Below are positions 24,811 through 34,293 of a stretch of 64,000 nucleotides of DNA, piece by piece; within the stretch, counting starts at the first letter, position 1; each line of letters begins with the position of its first letter. The notes beneath the pieces were generated by a model that made no database searches, was not told the origin of the DNA, and worked only from the letters and a program-made list of their open reading frames with translations. Both the position numbers and the translations under genes were made by a program. The stretch comes from Candidatus Zhuqueibacterota bacterium (lineage in GTDB: Bacteria > Zhuqueibacterota > Zhuqueibacteria > Oceanimicrobiales > Oceanimicrobiaceae): positions 62,001 to 126,000 of the forward strand of contig JAJDAD010000071.1 in assembly GCA_029262055.1 (NCBI GenBank), written 5' to 3'.

Positions 24811-27800
24811 ATGAGAGCTAGAGTTTTTTCGATCAGCCTCGTGGTAAGTCTGCTGTTCATCGGTCAGGTGTTTGGACAGGGCCTGCAGATTAGCGGGCGT
24901 GTCATTGCCGGGGATGATAGGTCACCGTTGCTTGGGCTAAACGTCCAGGTGAAGGGGACGGAGAGGGGCACCGCGACCGATATGGACGGGCGGTATGTTT
25001 TGGATAATGTTTCAGCTTCAGATGTTTTGATATTCACTTATATTGGATATCAGCGCACGGAAGTCACTGTTGGCAGTCGTGAAGTGATCGACCTGGTCAT
25101 GACGCCTGAGGCGATCTCGGGTGAGGAAGTGGTCGTTACCGGCTACGGAACGCAGCTTCGCAAGAATGTTACCAGCTCCATCGCATCATTAGACGAGCAC
25201 GCTTTCAACAAAGGTGCGACCAACGACCCGCAGACACTGCTACAGGCGCGTATACCGGGCGTGAACATCTCTACATCCAGCGGTGAGCTGGGCGGCGAGC
25301 CGCTTATCCGTATTCGTGGTGGCACATCTATTTCCGCCAGCAATCAGCCCTTGATCGTGATCGATGGCATACCTATTAACAATGAGTCACCGACTCCTAG
25401 TGTTGATACCGGAGACCAGGATGTTATTGGTGGCACCACGGATAACATCCTGAGCACACTCAACCCTTACGATATCGCCTCGATTGATGTTCTGAAAGAC
25501 GCTTCCGCGGCTGCTATCTATGGCGCCCGGGGTGGCAATGGCGTGATTTTGATTACCACCAAGCAGGGGGTCGCAGGAGGCATTTCTGTGAATTACGATG
25601 GCTACACAACTACTGCCAGTATGACCAAGGATTTGGACCTCTTGAGTGCCCAGGAATACCGGGATTTTGCCCAACAGGTTGGCGCCCCCACCACAAACCT
25701 GGGAACGTCTGACACGGACTGGCAGGATGCGATTACCAGGACTGCCCTTTCACAGAGCCATAACTTTTCTTTTAGTTCGGGCACTGAGAACACCCAGTAT
25801 CGGGTTTCCATGAATTATCTGGATGAAGAAAGCATAATCAGGGGTTCTGAGCGGCAACGCATCACCGGCCGTTTGAATGTCACCCACAAGGCGCTGGATG
25901 GTAAGTTGCGCCTGGGAGTCCGTATCAACCCAACCTTTATCAAGCGCGACAACGTGCCGTTTCAGCAGGATGGCGGCTTTGAAGGTGGGCTGATCACCAA
26001 CACCCTGAAAATGAATCCTACCGACCCGGTGCGTGAATCTGATGGGTCATTTTTCGTGTTTGGTGGCAACCCAGCCGGTATCCGAAACCCGGTCGCCTTG
26101 GGTGCACTGGTCCAGGATGAACAGAAGACCCAGCGCATGCTGGTCAATGCAACGGCTGAATACCAGTTGACCTCGCAATTGAGTGCAAAGGTGAATGGCG
26201 GATTGGATCGGAGTACCGTCTCCCGCAGAACTTTTGAACCTAATGCCATACCATATGCTGCGGCCTTTGGCGGTGCGGCCACTCAGGGTGAAAATGTCCA
26301 ACGGACGACAACGTTGGAGACAACTCTGAATTATCGTACGGATATCGGCGACTCACAGACGCTGGAGGCCTGGGCCGGTTATACCTTCCAGGAATTCGAG
26401 TTCAATGGGTTTCAAGCATTCGCAAAAGGGTTTGTCACTGACGCCTTTTCATTTAACAGTCTTTCTGCGGGCTCCAATTTTAGCAATCGGCCCACGTCCT
26501 TTCAGGAGGAGAGCCGTCTGGTCTCTTTCCTTGGGCGCGCAAACTATAGTCTTGGCAATGGCAAATATTTGCTGAGCGCTGCCCTGCGCCGGGAGGGTTC
26601 TTCCCGCTTTGGCTCGGGTAAAAAATGGGGTTCGTTTCCCTCTGCCTCCATTGGCTGGCGTGTCTCGGATGAGGATTTTTTCAATGGTTTGGCGGGTCTC
26701 GACGACCTGAAATTAAGGTTAAGTTGGGGCATCACCGGCAATCAGGACATCGGAAACTTCAAGTCTCTGGTTCTCCTTGGCCCCGACCCCGATGCTAATG
26801 CCGTTATCGGCGGCGAAACCGTGACAGGTATTTCTCTGACGCAGTTGGCCAATCCCGACCTGCAGTGGGAGGAAACCAGCCAGATCAACCTGGGAATAGA
26901 CTTTGGTTTGAAGAACAACAGAATCTCCGGCTCCATCGATCTGTATAGCAAATCTACTACTGATTTGTTGCTGGAGTTTGCTGTGCCGCAACCGGCAGTG
27001 GTCCCCACCAGGCTGGCTAACGCCGGTGAGGTCACCAACAAAGGGATTGAGCTTTCGTTGAACACGATAAACGTGTCCTCAGGCGATTTTTTCTGGCGCA
27101 CGAATTTTAATTTTGCCAGCAACAGGAGTGAAGTGGATAACCTGGGGGCGCGGGACTTTATTGTTCACAGCAGGGTCAGCGGCGCCGGCTTGAGTGATTT
27201 GGATGCCCTGATTTTGCTGCCGGGTGAGCCGGTTGGAACGTTCTTCGGACCCCGTTTTCTGGGATTCGATGGCGATGGCAATGAAATGCTATCAACCGAT
27301 CCCGGCACACCGGAGTCAACCACCGGTCCTCTGGGTGATGGCAGGCAGATTTTGGGTGATTCTCAACCGGACTTTACCATCGGGTTCTCCAATAGCATAA
27401 ATTATAAGAGTTGGGATTTCGGCGTCTATGTCCAGGGTGTGTTTGGATTTGACCTCTTAAACAATACCGAACTGGAATACCGGCGGCCCTCCAATGTTTT
27501 TAACGGTATCAATCTCTTTAGGGACGCAGTTCAGGATGTGGCTGACGGCCTGGGTACCACTGCCACCGTTGCTTATTCCGACCGTTTCATAGAAGACGGC
27601 ACGTACGTCCGTTTGCAGAATGCGACCATTGGCTATACCTTTGGCTCCGATTGGATCCGCGATTTGCGCGTCAGAAACCTGCGGCTCTATGTCAGCGCTG
27701 ACAACCTGTTTATTTTGACGGGTTACGATGGTTTTGACCCGGAAGTGAATACCTTTGTAGCGAACGCCGGTACGGCCGAAGGTGTAGGGGGAGTGCCCTC

Positions 27801-27870
27801 TATTGGGATCGATTACACCAATTTGCCCCGGCCGCGCTCCTTTTCTTTCGGCGTAAATGTTGGATTGTAA
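24811..27870 (+). CDS. SusC/RagA-family TonB-dependent outer-membrane transporter
   Basis: This outer-membrane barrel imports glycan or peptide fragments with energy from TonB-ExbBD. The 1019-residue chain has a signal peptide ending near VFGQ, a carboxypeptidase-D-like beta-sandwich (about residues 25-100, VKGTERGTATDMDGRYVL), a TonB-box-like EEVVVTGYGT, and a plug domain with LIVIDGIPIN and GARGGNGVILITTK. The 22-strand barrel region ends RPRSFSFGVNVGL. The motif VTGYGTQ plus the extended N-domain separates SusC from ordinary TonB receptors. Two ATGs stand in tandem; AAGGAGG at 24798-24804 favours the second (24811). The SusD partner follows 46 bases downstream. The substrate is not readable from sequence; neighbouring glycosidases suggest a sugar polymer or oligosaccharide. 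Confidence 0.95.
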   Translation: MRARVFSISLVVSLLFIGQVFGQGLQISGRVIAGDDRSPLLGLNVQVKGTERGTATDMDGRYVLDNVSASDVLIFTYIGYQRTEVTVGSREVIDLVMTPEAISGEEVVVTGYGTQLRKNVTSSIASLDEHAFNKGATNDPQTLLQARIPGVNISTSSGELGGEPLIRIRGGTSISASNQPLIVIDGIPINNESPTPSVDTGDQDVIGGTTDNILSTLNPYDIASIDVLKDASAAAIYGARGGNGVILITTKQGVAGGISVNYDGYTTTASMTKDLDLLSAQEYRDFAQQVGAPTTNLGTSDTDWQDAITRTALSQSHNFSFSSGTENTQYRVSMNYLDEESIIRGSERQRITGRLNVTHKALDGKLRLGVRINPTFIKRDNVPFQQDGGFEGGLITNTLKMNPTDPVRESDGSFFVFGGNPAGIRNPVALGALVQDEQKTQRMLVNATAEYQLTSQLSAKVNGGLDRSTVSRRTFEPNAIPYAAAFGGAATQGENVQRTTTLETTLNYRTDIGDSQTLEAWAGYTFQEFEFNGFQAFAKGFVTDAFSFNSLSAGSNFSNRPTSFQEESRLVSFLGRANYSLGNGKYLLSAALRREGSSRFGSGKKWGSFPSASIGWRVSDEDFFNGLAGLDDLKLRLSWGITGNQDIGNFKSLVLLGPDPDANAVIGGETVTGISLTQLANPDLQWEETSQINLGIDFGLKNNRISGSIDLYSKSTTDLLLEFAVPQPAVVPTRLANAGEVTNKGIELSLNTINVSSGDFFWRTNFNFASNRSEVDNLGARDFIVHSRVSGAGLSDLDALILLPGEPVGTFFGPRFLGFDGDGNEMLSTDPGTPESTTGPLGDGRQILGDSQPDFTIGFSNSINYKSWDFGVYVQGVFGFDLLNNTELEYRRPSNVFNGINLFRDAVQDVADGLGTTATVAYSDRFIEDGTYVRLQNATIGYTFGSDWIRDLRVRNLRLYVSADNLFILTGYDGFDPEVNTFVANAGTAEGVGGVPSIGIDYTNLPRPRSFSFGVNVGL

Positions 27871-27916
27871 AAAATTGGATAAAAATATAATATCAACCTC
27901 AGTAAGGAGGTATCCT

Positions 27917-29425
27917 ATGAAAAATCATAAGCTGGGTTTCTTAATACCGGTGCTGGTGCTTTCGCTCCTGGTGTGGAGCTGCACCGACCTGGATGAGAAT
28001 CCCGCCGATGCAGTCACGCCGGAGAATTTCTTCAAGACAGAAGCGGAACTGGTGTCAGCGGTGATTCCGGTCTATGCGTCTCTCTCGAATGCGGCTTGGG
28101 GTGACTATTTTCACTTGCAGGAACACCCGTCGGATGAGATCTTCGTACCCCAGCGCGGTGGAGACTGGGGCGATGGCGGCACCTGGCGGTCGCTGCAGGA
28201 ACATACCTGGTCGGCGTCATTCCCGGGTTTTACGAATGGGGCCTGGAACAATGCTTTTAGCGGTGTCGCACGAGCCAACGCTACCCTGGCCAACCTGCAA
28301 AGCTCGACCAGTGGCTCGCCCCTGATTCCGACTTTCATTGCGGAAGTGCAGTTTCTAAGGGCGTTTTACTATTCGTGGCTGATAGATCAGTTCGGCGCTG
28401 TGCCAATCGTTACCGATCCATCGACGGATCCGGACAATCCTCCGAGCCAGAATACCCGGCAAGAAGTGTTCGATTTCATCGTGTCGGAAGTCAACGCAGC
28501 GCTGCCGGGCCTGGTAGACTCACATGGCTCAGCCAATCATGGCCGGGCAACGAAAAACGCTGCCCATACTTTGCTGGCCACCATGTATCTGAATGCCGAA
28601 GTCTATACCGGGACTGCCAGATGGAGTGAATGCGTGGCAGCCTGTGACGCCGTCATCAATTCCGGGCTGCATGACCTGATCCCCGATTTTAATGAAGTCT
28701 TCTCATTTGAGAATGAAGGCCCCGGCAATGCGGAGTATATTTTTGTGGTGCCGCGTAACCCGGAAGACGGCGTTTCATTTCTACGCCATCAAGCGGTCTT
28801 GCACTACAATCAGCTTAGCTTTAGCCCGTGGAATGGCTTCTCCGTCCTGGAAGACTTCTACAATAAATTTGATACCGATGACGTCCGGTTCGGTCAGGTA
28901 TTGGCTGGAGCACAGTTTGTATTAGGCGGCCCAAACGCCGGCGACCCGGCGTTTGATCGCAACGGTAATCCACTGGTTTTCACGCCAGATTCTCCGCTAG
29001 TCGGAGCGGGTGAAGGAAATGGTGTCCGCGTCCTCAAGTGGCCCATCGATCCTGCCCAGACCGAGCAACACGCGGGCAATGACTACGCCATCTACCGCTA
29101 CTCGCATGTCCTGCTGGCAAAAGCGGAAGCCCTGTTTAACCTGGGTAACGCCGGTGAAGCCCTGGCTCTCGTAAATCAAGTACGGGCCAGGTCGTTTGAG
29201 CCGGATGAACCGCTCAGCGCTCTTACTTCCGACGCAATCCTGGATGAGCGCGGCTTTGAGTTTCTGTGGGAAGGTTTCCGCCGTTCGGATCAGGTCAGGC
29301 ACGGAAAATTTCTTGACTCCTGGACGTTGAAAGCAGCCAGTGACGGTCCGCACAGAAATCTCTTTCCGGTTCCGCAGGTTCAATTGGATGCCAATCCTAA
29401 TTTGGTACAGAACCCGGGATACTGA
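27917..29425 (+). CDS. SusD/RagB-family outer-membrane lipoprotein
   Basis: This surface lipoprotein is the lid of the SusC channel and binds the substrate. From ATG 27917, which has AAGGAGG six bases upstream, the product has 502 residues; an earlier in-frame ATG at 27857 overlaps susC and gives no signal peptide. The lipobox ends at C22 (LLVWSC). The alpha-helical TPR-like fold is visible: LVSAVIPVYASLSNAAW, FLRAFYYSWLIDQFGAVPIV, and the C-terminal RYSHVLLAKAEALFNLGNAGEALALVNQVRAR, then FEFLWEGFRRSDQVRHGKF, all typical of the family. A terminator lies 40 bases after the stop, so susC and susD form a two-gene unit. Confidence 0.95.
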   Translation: MKNHKLGFLIPVLVLSLLVWSCTDLDENPADAVTPENFFKTEAELVSAVIPVYASLSNAAWGDYFHLQEHPSDEIFVPQRGGDWGDGGTWRSLQEHTWSASFPGFTNGAWNNAFSGVARANATLANLQSSTSGSPLIPTFIAEVQFLRAFYYSWLIDQFGAVPIVTDPSTDPDNPPSQNTRQEVFDFIVSEVNAALPGLVDSHGSANHGRATKNAAHTLLATMYLNAEVYTGTARWSECVAACDAVINSGLHDLIPDFNEVFSFENEGPGNAEYIFVVPRNPEDGVSFLRHQAVLHYNQLSFSPWNGFSVLEDFYNKFDTDDVRFGQVLAGAQFVLGGPNAGDPAFDRNGNPLVFTPDSPLVGAGEGNGVRVLKWPIDPAQTEQHAGNDYAIYRYSHVLLAKAEALFNLGNAGEALALVNQVRARSFEPDEPLSALTSDAILDERGFEFLWEGFRRSDQVRHGKFLDSWTLKAASDGPHRNLFPVPQVQLDANPNLVQNPGY

Positions 29426-29464
29426 TTTTCGTGTGGTATAGATTTATCAGTACTTGATTTCAAT

Positions 29465-29500
29465 AAGCGGCCCCGTCCGATTGTGCGGGGCCGCTTGTTA
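29465..29500 (+). terminator. Hairpin terminator after susD
   Basis: Arms AAGCGGCCCCG (29465-29475) and CGGGGCCGCTT (29486-29496) pair perfectly over 11 bases with a 10-base loop. The following T-run is weak (GTTATAT), so it may be a leaky terminator or a 3'-end stabiliser. Confidence 0.72.
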
Positions 29501-29639
29501 TATGTAGCGCACCTTAGTTTGTATCCATCCGAGGGACGTCGGTCTCAAAGCGGGTGTCGGAATCCTCTGCAAAATATCCCTTTATGGATGGATGCGATGA
29601 CTGCCTGGTACGACGTCACAAAAAGACCCCGTAGACAAC

Positions 29640-32600
29640 GTGAAAGTATTCTTATTCCTCCATGCAGTATGTCTTCTTCTGCTCCTTTCCTGTACTCAAG
29701 AACGGCCGACCATTGGTGTCGAGCGTCTGTTCACGGCCCTTCCTGACAATTACACTGACCTGACGTTTGAAAACAAGCTGGTCGACGAAGCACAGTTCAA
29801 CGTTTATAAATATCGGAATTATTATAACGGCGGCGGTGTCGCCATCGGTGACCTCAATAATGACGGCCTGCCGGACGTGTATATGTCTGCCAATCAGGAG
29901 TCCAACAAGTTATTCCTGAATGAGGGCGAGTTCCAGTTTAAGGACATCACCCGGTCAGCAGGTGTGTCCGGGACGCACAACTGGTCTACGGGGGTTTGCA
30001 TGGTCGACATCAATGGCGATCGCTGGCTCGATATCTATGTCTGCAACTCGGGAAATATTGCCGGAGATAACCGCGCCAATGAGCTATTCCTGAATCAAGG
30101 TGCGACGGAGGACGGCGTGCCAAGGTTCGAGGAAGTGGCGGCGGAATATGGTGCCGACGATCGCGGCTTTTCGACGCACGCTGCCTTCTTTGACTTTGAC
30201 CGGGACGGTGACCTGGACCTGTACGTGCTCAATAATGCCTTTCGTGCCATCAACAGCTTCGATTTATCAAATAATCTGCGCCATGAGCGGGATGCCACCG
30301 GCGGCGACCGGTTCTATCGCAATGATGCGGGCACTTTTGTGGATATCAGCGCGGAGGCCGGCATCTATGGTAGTGTCATCGGGTTCGGGCTGGGCGTGTC
30401 GGTCAGCGACCTGAACAACGACGGCTGGCTGGATATCTACGTCGCCAATGATTTTTTCGAACGCGATTACATCTACCTCAACAACCGCAACGGCGGCTTT
30501 GACGAAAAGCTGGAAGACATGATCCGGCACACAAGCATGTCCTCCATGGGTGCTGACATCGCCGATCTGAACAACGACGGCTTCATGGATATCTGCGCCA
30601 CCGATATGCTGCCCGAAGACGACCAAAGATTAAAAACGACTTTTACCTTTGATGTTTTTGAATCCAATCAGAAAATGCTCGATTGGGGTTACTATCATCA
30701 ATTATCGCAGAACGTGCTGCAATTGAATAGGGGATTTGATTCGCAGCGGAACGTGTCCTTCAGTGAGATTGGACTTCTGGCCGGAGTGGCGAAGACCGAC
30801 TGGAGCTGGGGCGCGAACATAGTAGATCTCGACAACGACGGCTTAAAGGATATTTTTGTTGCCAATGGAGTGTTTCGCGACGTTACGGATCAGGACTATT
30901 TGATGGAAATGATGCAAGCGGAAAACATCCGGGAGATCTTGCGGGGTGACGGTGTTGATTTTTCCGAGCTCATAAAAAGGCTTCCCTCCACTAAGCTGCG
31001 AAATTATGCTTTTCGCAACACGGGTGATTTGATTTTCAGTAATCAGGCGGCCGAATGGGGTCTCGATACGCTCAGTTTTTCCAGCGGTGTTGCTTACGGG
31101 GATCTCGACGGGGACGGCGACAACGATCTGGTTATTAATAACGTCAATCACCCTTCGTTTGTGTATCGCAACGAGGCGGACTCATTGACTGACAATCACT
31201 ATCTGAAAGTGAAACTTGTCGGGCAGGAGCAGAACTCTTTCGCCATCGGTGCGAAGGTCACACTCAAATGTGACGGCGAGCGCATCCTGGTGCAGGAGCA
31301 GATACCCATGCGCGGTTTTCAGTCTTCTGTAGATTATGTTCTCACGTTTGGCCTGGGAGAAATCGTATCTGTCGATAGTCTGATTGTTGATTGGCCGGAT
31401 GGGCGCCGGAGCAGAGAGCTGAATATCCCTGCGGACCAGTTGATCACATTGGACCAGGAGGAAGGCTCGCTACGACGGCCAGGACGCTCCGTGGTGTCAA
31501 CTCCGCTCTTTCGTGATGTCACCGAACGCTTCCCGGTGCAGTATCGCCACGTGGAGAATGAATTCAATGATTTCCAGAGAGAGCCGTTCATCCCGCACCA
31601 ATTGTCTACTCAGGGGCCGAGGATAGCCAAAGGCGATGTCAATGGCGACGGGCTGGAGGACTTATACCTGGGCGGCGCGAAAGCGTCTTCCGGAAAGTTG
31701 CTACAGCAGATGAAGTCTGGAGAGTTCAAAAGTTCTGATGGAGCGGTGTTTGAAAAGGCGAAGATTTCCGAAGACGTAGACGCTGAGTTTTTCGATGCGG
31801 ACGGAGACCGGGACCTTGATCTGTACGTCGTCAGCGGTGGCAACGAATTCTCGACACGCTCACCGGGGTTGCTCGATCGTCTCTATCTTAACGATGGCAA
31901 AGGCAGGTTCAGCCAGTCCGTAGATGCGTTGCCCGGACTTTATGCCAGTGGTTCCTGCGTGACGGCCGGTGACTACGACCGTGACGGCGACCTGGACTTG
32001 TTTGTCGGCAGCCGTAGCATTCCCTGGAAGTACGGCCTGACTCCTGCCAGCTACTTGTTGGCGAACGACGGCAGCGGCAAGTTTTCCGTTGTCACGGACG
32101 AGGTTGCTCCGGACCTGGCAAAGACCGGCATGGTGACTGACGCCCAATGGGTTGATCAGGATAAAGACGGTGACCTGGACCTGGTTGTCGTGGGGGAATG
32201 GATGCCGGTTACCTTGTTTCGCAACACAGGTGGCGGCCTGGTGAATGTGACCGCGGAGGTTGCTCTCGATGGCAGCAACGGCTGGTGGAACTGCCTGGAA
32301 GTCACCGACCTGAACAATGACGGCCATCTCGATTTGGTGGCCGGCAATCTGGGAAAAAACTCCAAGCTCCAGGCTTCTGAATCGGAACCGGTGTCGATTT
32401 ACCTGTCTGATTTTGACCGGAACGGTGTGTTGGAACAGATACTGTGTTATTATAAGCTTGGTAAAAGTTATCCCATGGCCCTCAGGCCTGACTTGGTAAG
32501 GCAATTGCCCTTCCTGGAGCAGAAGTTCCCGCGTCATGCTGATTATGCCGGCAAGCAGATAACGGAGATCTTCAGCGAGGCCCAGTTGCGCCAGGCCACG

Positions 32601-32993
32601 GTAAAGCAAGCTTATACATTTGCCACCTCGGTGTTTTACGGCAGCGCGGAAGGTACATTCCGGCGTGAGGACCTACCGCTAGCGGCGCAGGTTTCTCCGA
32701 CCTATGCCGTGCTGGCACGCGACGTTGATCAGGATGGCACACAGGATTTGCTTTTGGCCGGAAATTTCTTTGGCGTGAAACCGCAACTCGGGCGTTACGA
32801 TGCCAGTTACGGCGTCGTCTTGACGACTGATGGTGCCGGGACATTTGTCCCGCATTCGCCTATGAGCAGCGGCCTGGCTCTGACCGGCGAGGTGCGCGAC
32901 ATGATCCCTCTGTCTCGTCAAAATGAGCGGGAGGTGATTCTCGTTGCAAAAAACAATGACCGAATGCAGGTTTTGACGGTGCGTCCCAGATAG
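29640..32993 (+). CDS. Giant FG-GAP/ASPIC-UnbV (CRTAC1-type) lipoprotein 1
   Basis: The product has 1117 residues. It begins with GTG at 29640 and has a lipoprotein signal (LLLLSC, C18). FG-GAP/VCBS repeats with Ca-binding DxNxDGxxD loops (DLNNDGLPDVYM, DINGDRWLDIYV, DFDRDGDLDLYV) build a first beta-propeller at about residues 60-510. An ASPIC/UnbV domain follows (about 518-590, YLKVKLVGQ to VDWPDGRRS), then a second propeller from about 665 to the C-terminus. The fold resembles CRTAC1 and integrin alpha heads and suggests calcium-dependent binding of a ligand or polysaccharide at the cell surface. The molecular function is unknown. It follows susCD on the same strand and has a close paralogue at 46278. 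Confidence 0.88.
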   Translation: MKVFLFLHAVCLLLLLSCTQERPTIGVERLFTALPDNYTDLTFENKLVDEAQFNVYKYRNYYNGGGVAIGDLNNDGLPDVYMSANQESNKLFLNEGEFQFKDITRSAGVSGTHNWSTGVCMVDINGDRWLDIYVCNSGNIAGDNRANELFLNQGATEDGVPRFEEVAAEYGADDRGFSTHAAFFDFDRDGDLDLYVLNNAFRAINSFDLSNNLRHERDATGGDRFYRNDAGTFVDISAEAGIYGSVIGFGLGVSVSDLNNDGWLDIYVANDFFERDYIYLNNRNGGFDEKLEDMIRHTSMSSMGADIADLNNDGFMDICATDMLPEDDQRLKTTFTFDVFESNQKMLDWGYYHQLSQNVLQLNRGFDSQRNVSFSEIGLLAGVAKTDWSWGANIVDLDNDGLKDIFVANGVFRDVTDQDYLMEMMQAENIREILRGDGVDFSELIKRLPSTKLRNYAFRNTGDLIFSNQAAEWGLDTLSFSSGVAYGDLDGDGDNDLVINNVNHPSFVYRNEADSLTDNHYLKVKLVGQEQNSFAIGAKVTLKCDGERILVQEQIPMRGFQSSVDYVLTFGLGEIVSVDSLIVDWPDGRRSRELNIPADQLITLDQEEGSLRRPGRSVVSTPLFRDVTERFPVQYRHVENEFNDFQREPFIPHQLSTQGPRIAKGDVNGDGLEDLYLGGAKASSGKLLQQMKSGEFKSSDGAVFEKAKISEDVDAEFFDADGDRDLDLYVVSGGNEFSTRSPGLLDRLYLNDGKGRFSQSVDALPGLYASGSCVTAGDYDRDGDLDLFVGSRSIPWKYGLTPASYLLANDGSGKFSVVTDEVAPDLAKTGMVTDAQWVDQDKDGDLDLVVVGEWMPVTLFRNTGGGLVNVTAEVALDGSNGWWNCLEVTDLNNDGHLDLVAGNLGKNSKLQASESEPVSIYLSDFDRNGVLEQILCYYKLGKSYPMALRPDLVRQLPFLEQKFPRHADYAGKQITEIFSEAQLRQATVKQAYTFATSVFYGSAEGTFRREDLPLAAQVSPTYAVLARDVDQDGTQDLLLAGNFFGVKPQLGRYDASYGVVLTTDGAGTFVPHSPMSSGLALTGEVRDMIPLSRQNEREVILVAKNNDRMQVLTVRPR

Positions 32994-33161
32994 GAAGTTG
33001 CAGGACCATGCCAGGAAGTTGCATGGCTGGCAGTGAGTTGTGGAGAGGGTCGTGGCCCGGGCGAACATCCGCTGGATCCGGCAGGGTTGAGGCAGCCGTT
33101 TGTGCAAAAAGAAGACGCAATTTTGGATGATAGAGATACCTGACAAAAAAGGAGGAAGGAC

Positions 33162-33512
33162 ATGCGTGCTTTGGCGGTCGTTTTTGTCTGTTTGTTTCTA
33201 TGGGTTTCGTGTTCGGCAACCAAGTCAGAAAAGAGCGTATCCGACTCGCATTCACTGAAGACGAAAATCAGGGTCGAGAACCGAAACATATCACGCATGA
33301 CGATTTATATTTTGCGACGTTCGGAACGAGTGCGACTGGGGTCGGTTGACAGCCATCTGACCGAGACTTTCGTTATTCCGGAGCGCTTTGTCGGTGGCGC
33401 TACGCCGTTGCGCCTGATGGCGGACCCGGTTGGGACCAGCAAGAACCCGGTGAGTGAGGAGTTCGACGTGAGAAGGGGAGATGTGATTGAAATGATCATT
33501 CGAGCTTTTTAG
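33162..33512 (+). CDS. Small lipoprotein of unknown function
   Basis: The product has 116 residues with a clear lipoprotein signal peptide (VFVCLFLWVSC, C17) and a strong AAGGAGGAAGG ribosome site. The mature part is a short beta-rich domain: KIRVENRNISRMTIYILRRSERVRLGSV, then FVIPERFVGG and LRLMADPVG, ending in VIEMIIRAF. It looks like a small Ig-like sandwich that could bind another envelope protein. I do not recognise the family. Ten bases separate it from the HAD phosphatase gene, so both are likely co-transcribed. Confidence 0.72.
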   Translation: MRALAVVFVCLFLWVSCSATKSEKSVSDSHSLKTKIRVENRNISRMTIYILRRSERVRLGSVDSHLTETFVIPERFVGGATPLRLMADPVGTSKNPVSEEFDVRRGDVIEMIIRAF

Positions 33513-33521
33513 TAGGTTCGG

Positions 33522-34238
33522 ATGAAGGAGAGCTGGCGAGATACTGAACCAGGGCAGAATTCGGCATTCATATTCGATATGGATGGTACGCTTGTCGATA
33601 GCATGCGGTATCACATCCTGGCATGGCGGGAGCTGACCAGGGGGTATGGCATCACGCTCACCGATGCTGAGATCATCCAGAAAATCAGCGGCACCGTTGA
33701 AGAAGGAATAAAGCGGATACTTGGTACAAAGTTAGACGGGGTCGAAATCGAGCAGGTATGCGCTCATAAAGAAGAGATATACAGGAGAATCTGCCAACCG
33801 CACCTCGAAGCTATTGCCGGTGCAGAGAGGTTCCTGCATTGTTCCAGAAATCTGGGTGTTTATCTGGGCCTAGGTACTTCCGCCGGCAAATTGAACGTAG
33901 ATTTCACCCTGGCAGGTTTATCTTTCGAGACACTATTCGACGCTGTTGTTGGCGGAGACGACGTTGCCAGGGGCAAACCCGATCCGGAGACATTCCTGCG
34001 GATATCCGAAAAGTCGGGGATTGCTCCGCATAGATGCGTGGTGTTTGAAGACTCTGTCGCAGGCGTGCAGGCGGCCCGGCGCGCCGGGATGAAGGTCATT
34101 TTTGTAAACTACCACCGGAAACCGGTACCGCCGTTGATAGCGACGGAACTTAGCACGGAAATCCGTGATTACGTTACACTTGAACCGGAGAAGGTGCTGA
34201 CATATTTGACTATAGACCGGCCAATCAGTCCGCTTTGA
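33522..34238 (+). CDS. HAD-superfamily hydrolase, beta-phosphoglucomutase-like
   Basis: The 238-residue cytoplasmic HAD protein has the full motif set: FDMDGTLVD (nucleophile D19, acid/base D21), a helical C1 cap of the beta-phosphoglucomutase type (ILAWRELTRGYGI), the lysine motif GKPDPETFL, and VFEDSVAGVQAARRAGM. Members either convert beta-glucose 1-phosphate to glucose 6-phosphate or strip phosphate from sugar phosphates. Motif II reads LGTSAGK, with T or S in the expected place. The position just before a GH4 enzyme and a sugar symporter favours a role in processing the imported sugar. Mutase versus phosphatase cannot be decided from sequence alone. Confidence 0.85.
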   Translation: MKESWRDTEPGQNSAFIFDMDGTLVDSMRYHILAWRELTRGYGITLTDAEIIQKISGTVEEGIKRILGTKLDGVEIEQVCAHKEEIYRRICQPHLEAIAGAERFLHCSRNLGVYLGLGTSAGKLNVDFTLAGLSFETLFDAVVGGDDVARGKPDPETFLRISEKSGIAPHRCVVFEDSVAGVQAARRAGMKVIFVNYHRKPVPPLIATELSTEIRDYVTLEPEKVLTYLTIDRPISPL

Positions 34239-34293
34239 ACCGCCTGGACGGACTTACTGGTTTCAAATTCTGGCTGACCGAGGAGACAAGACT

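Noticed and set aside
32990-33030. AGGAAGTTGCA direct repeat after the first FG-GAP gene
   Set aside because: An 11-base repeat that overlaps a stop codon; a chance duplication is sufficient explanation.
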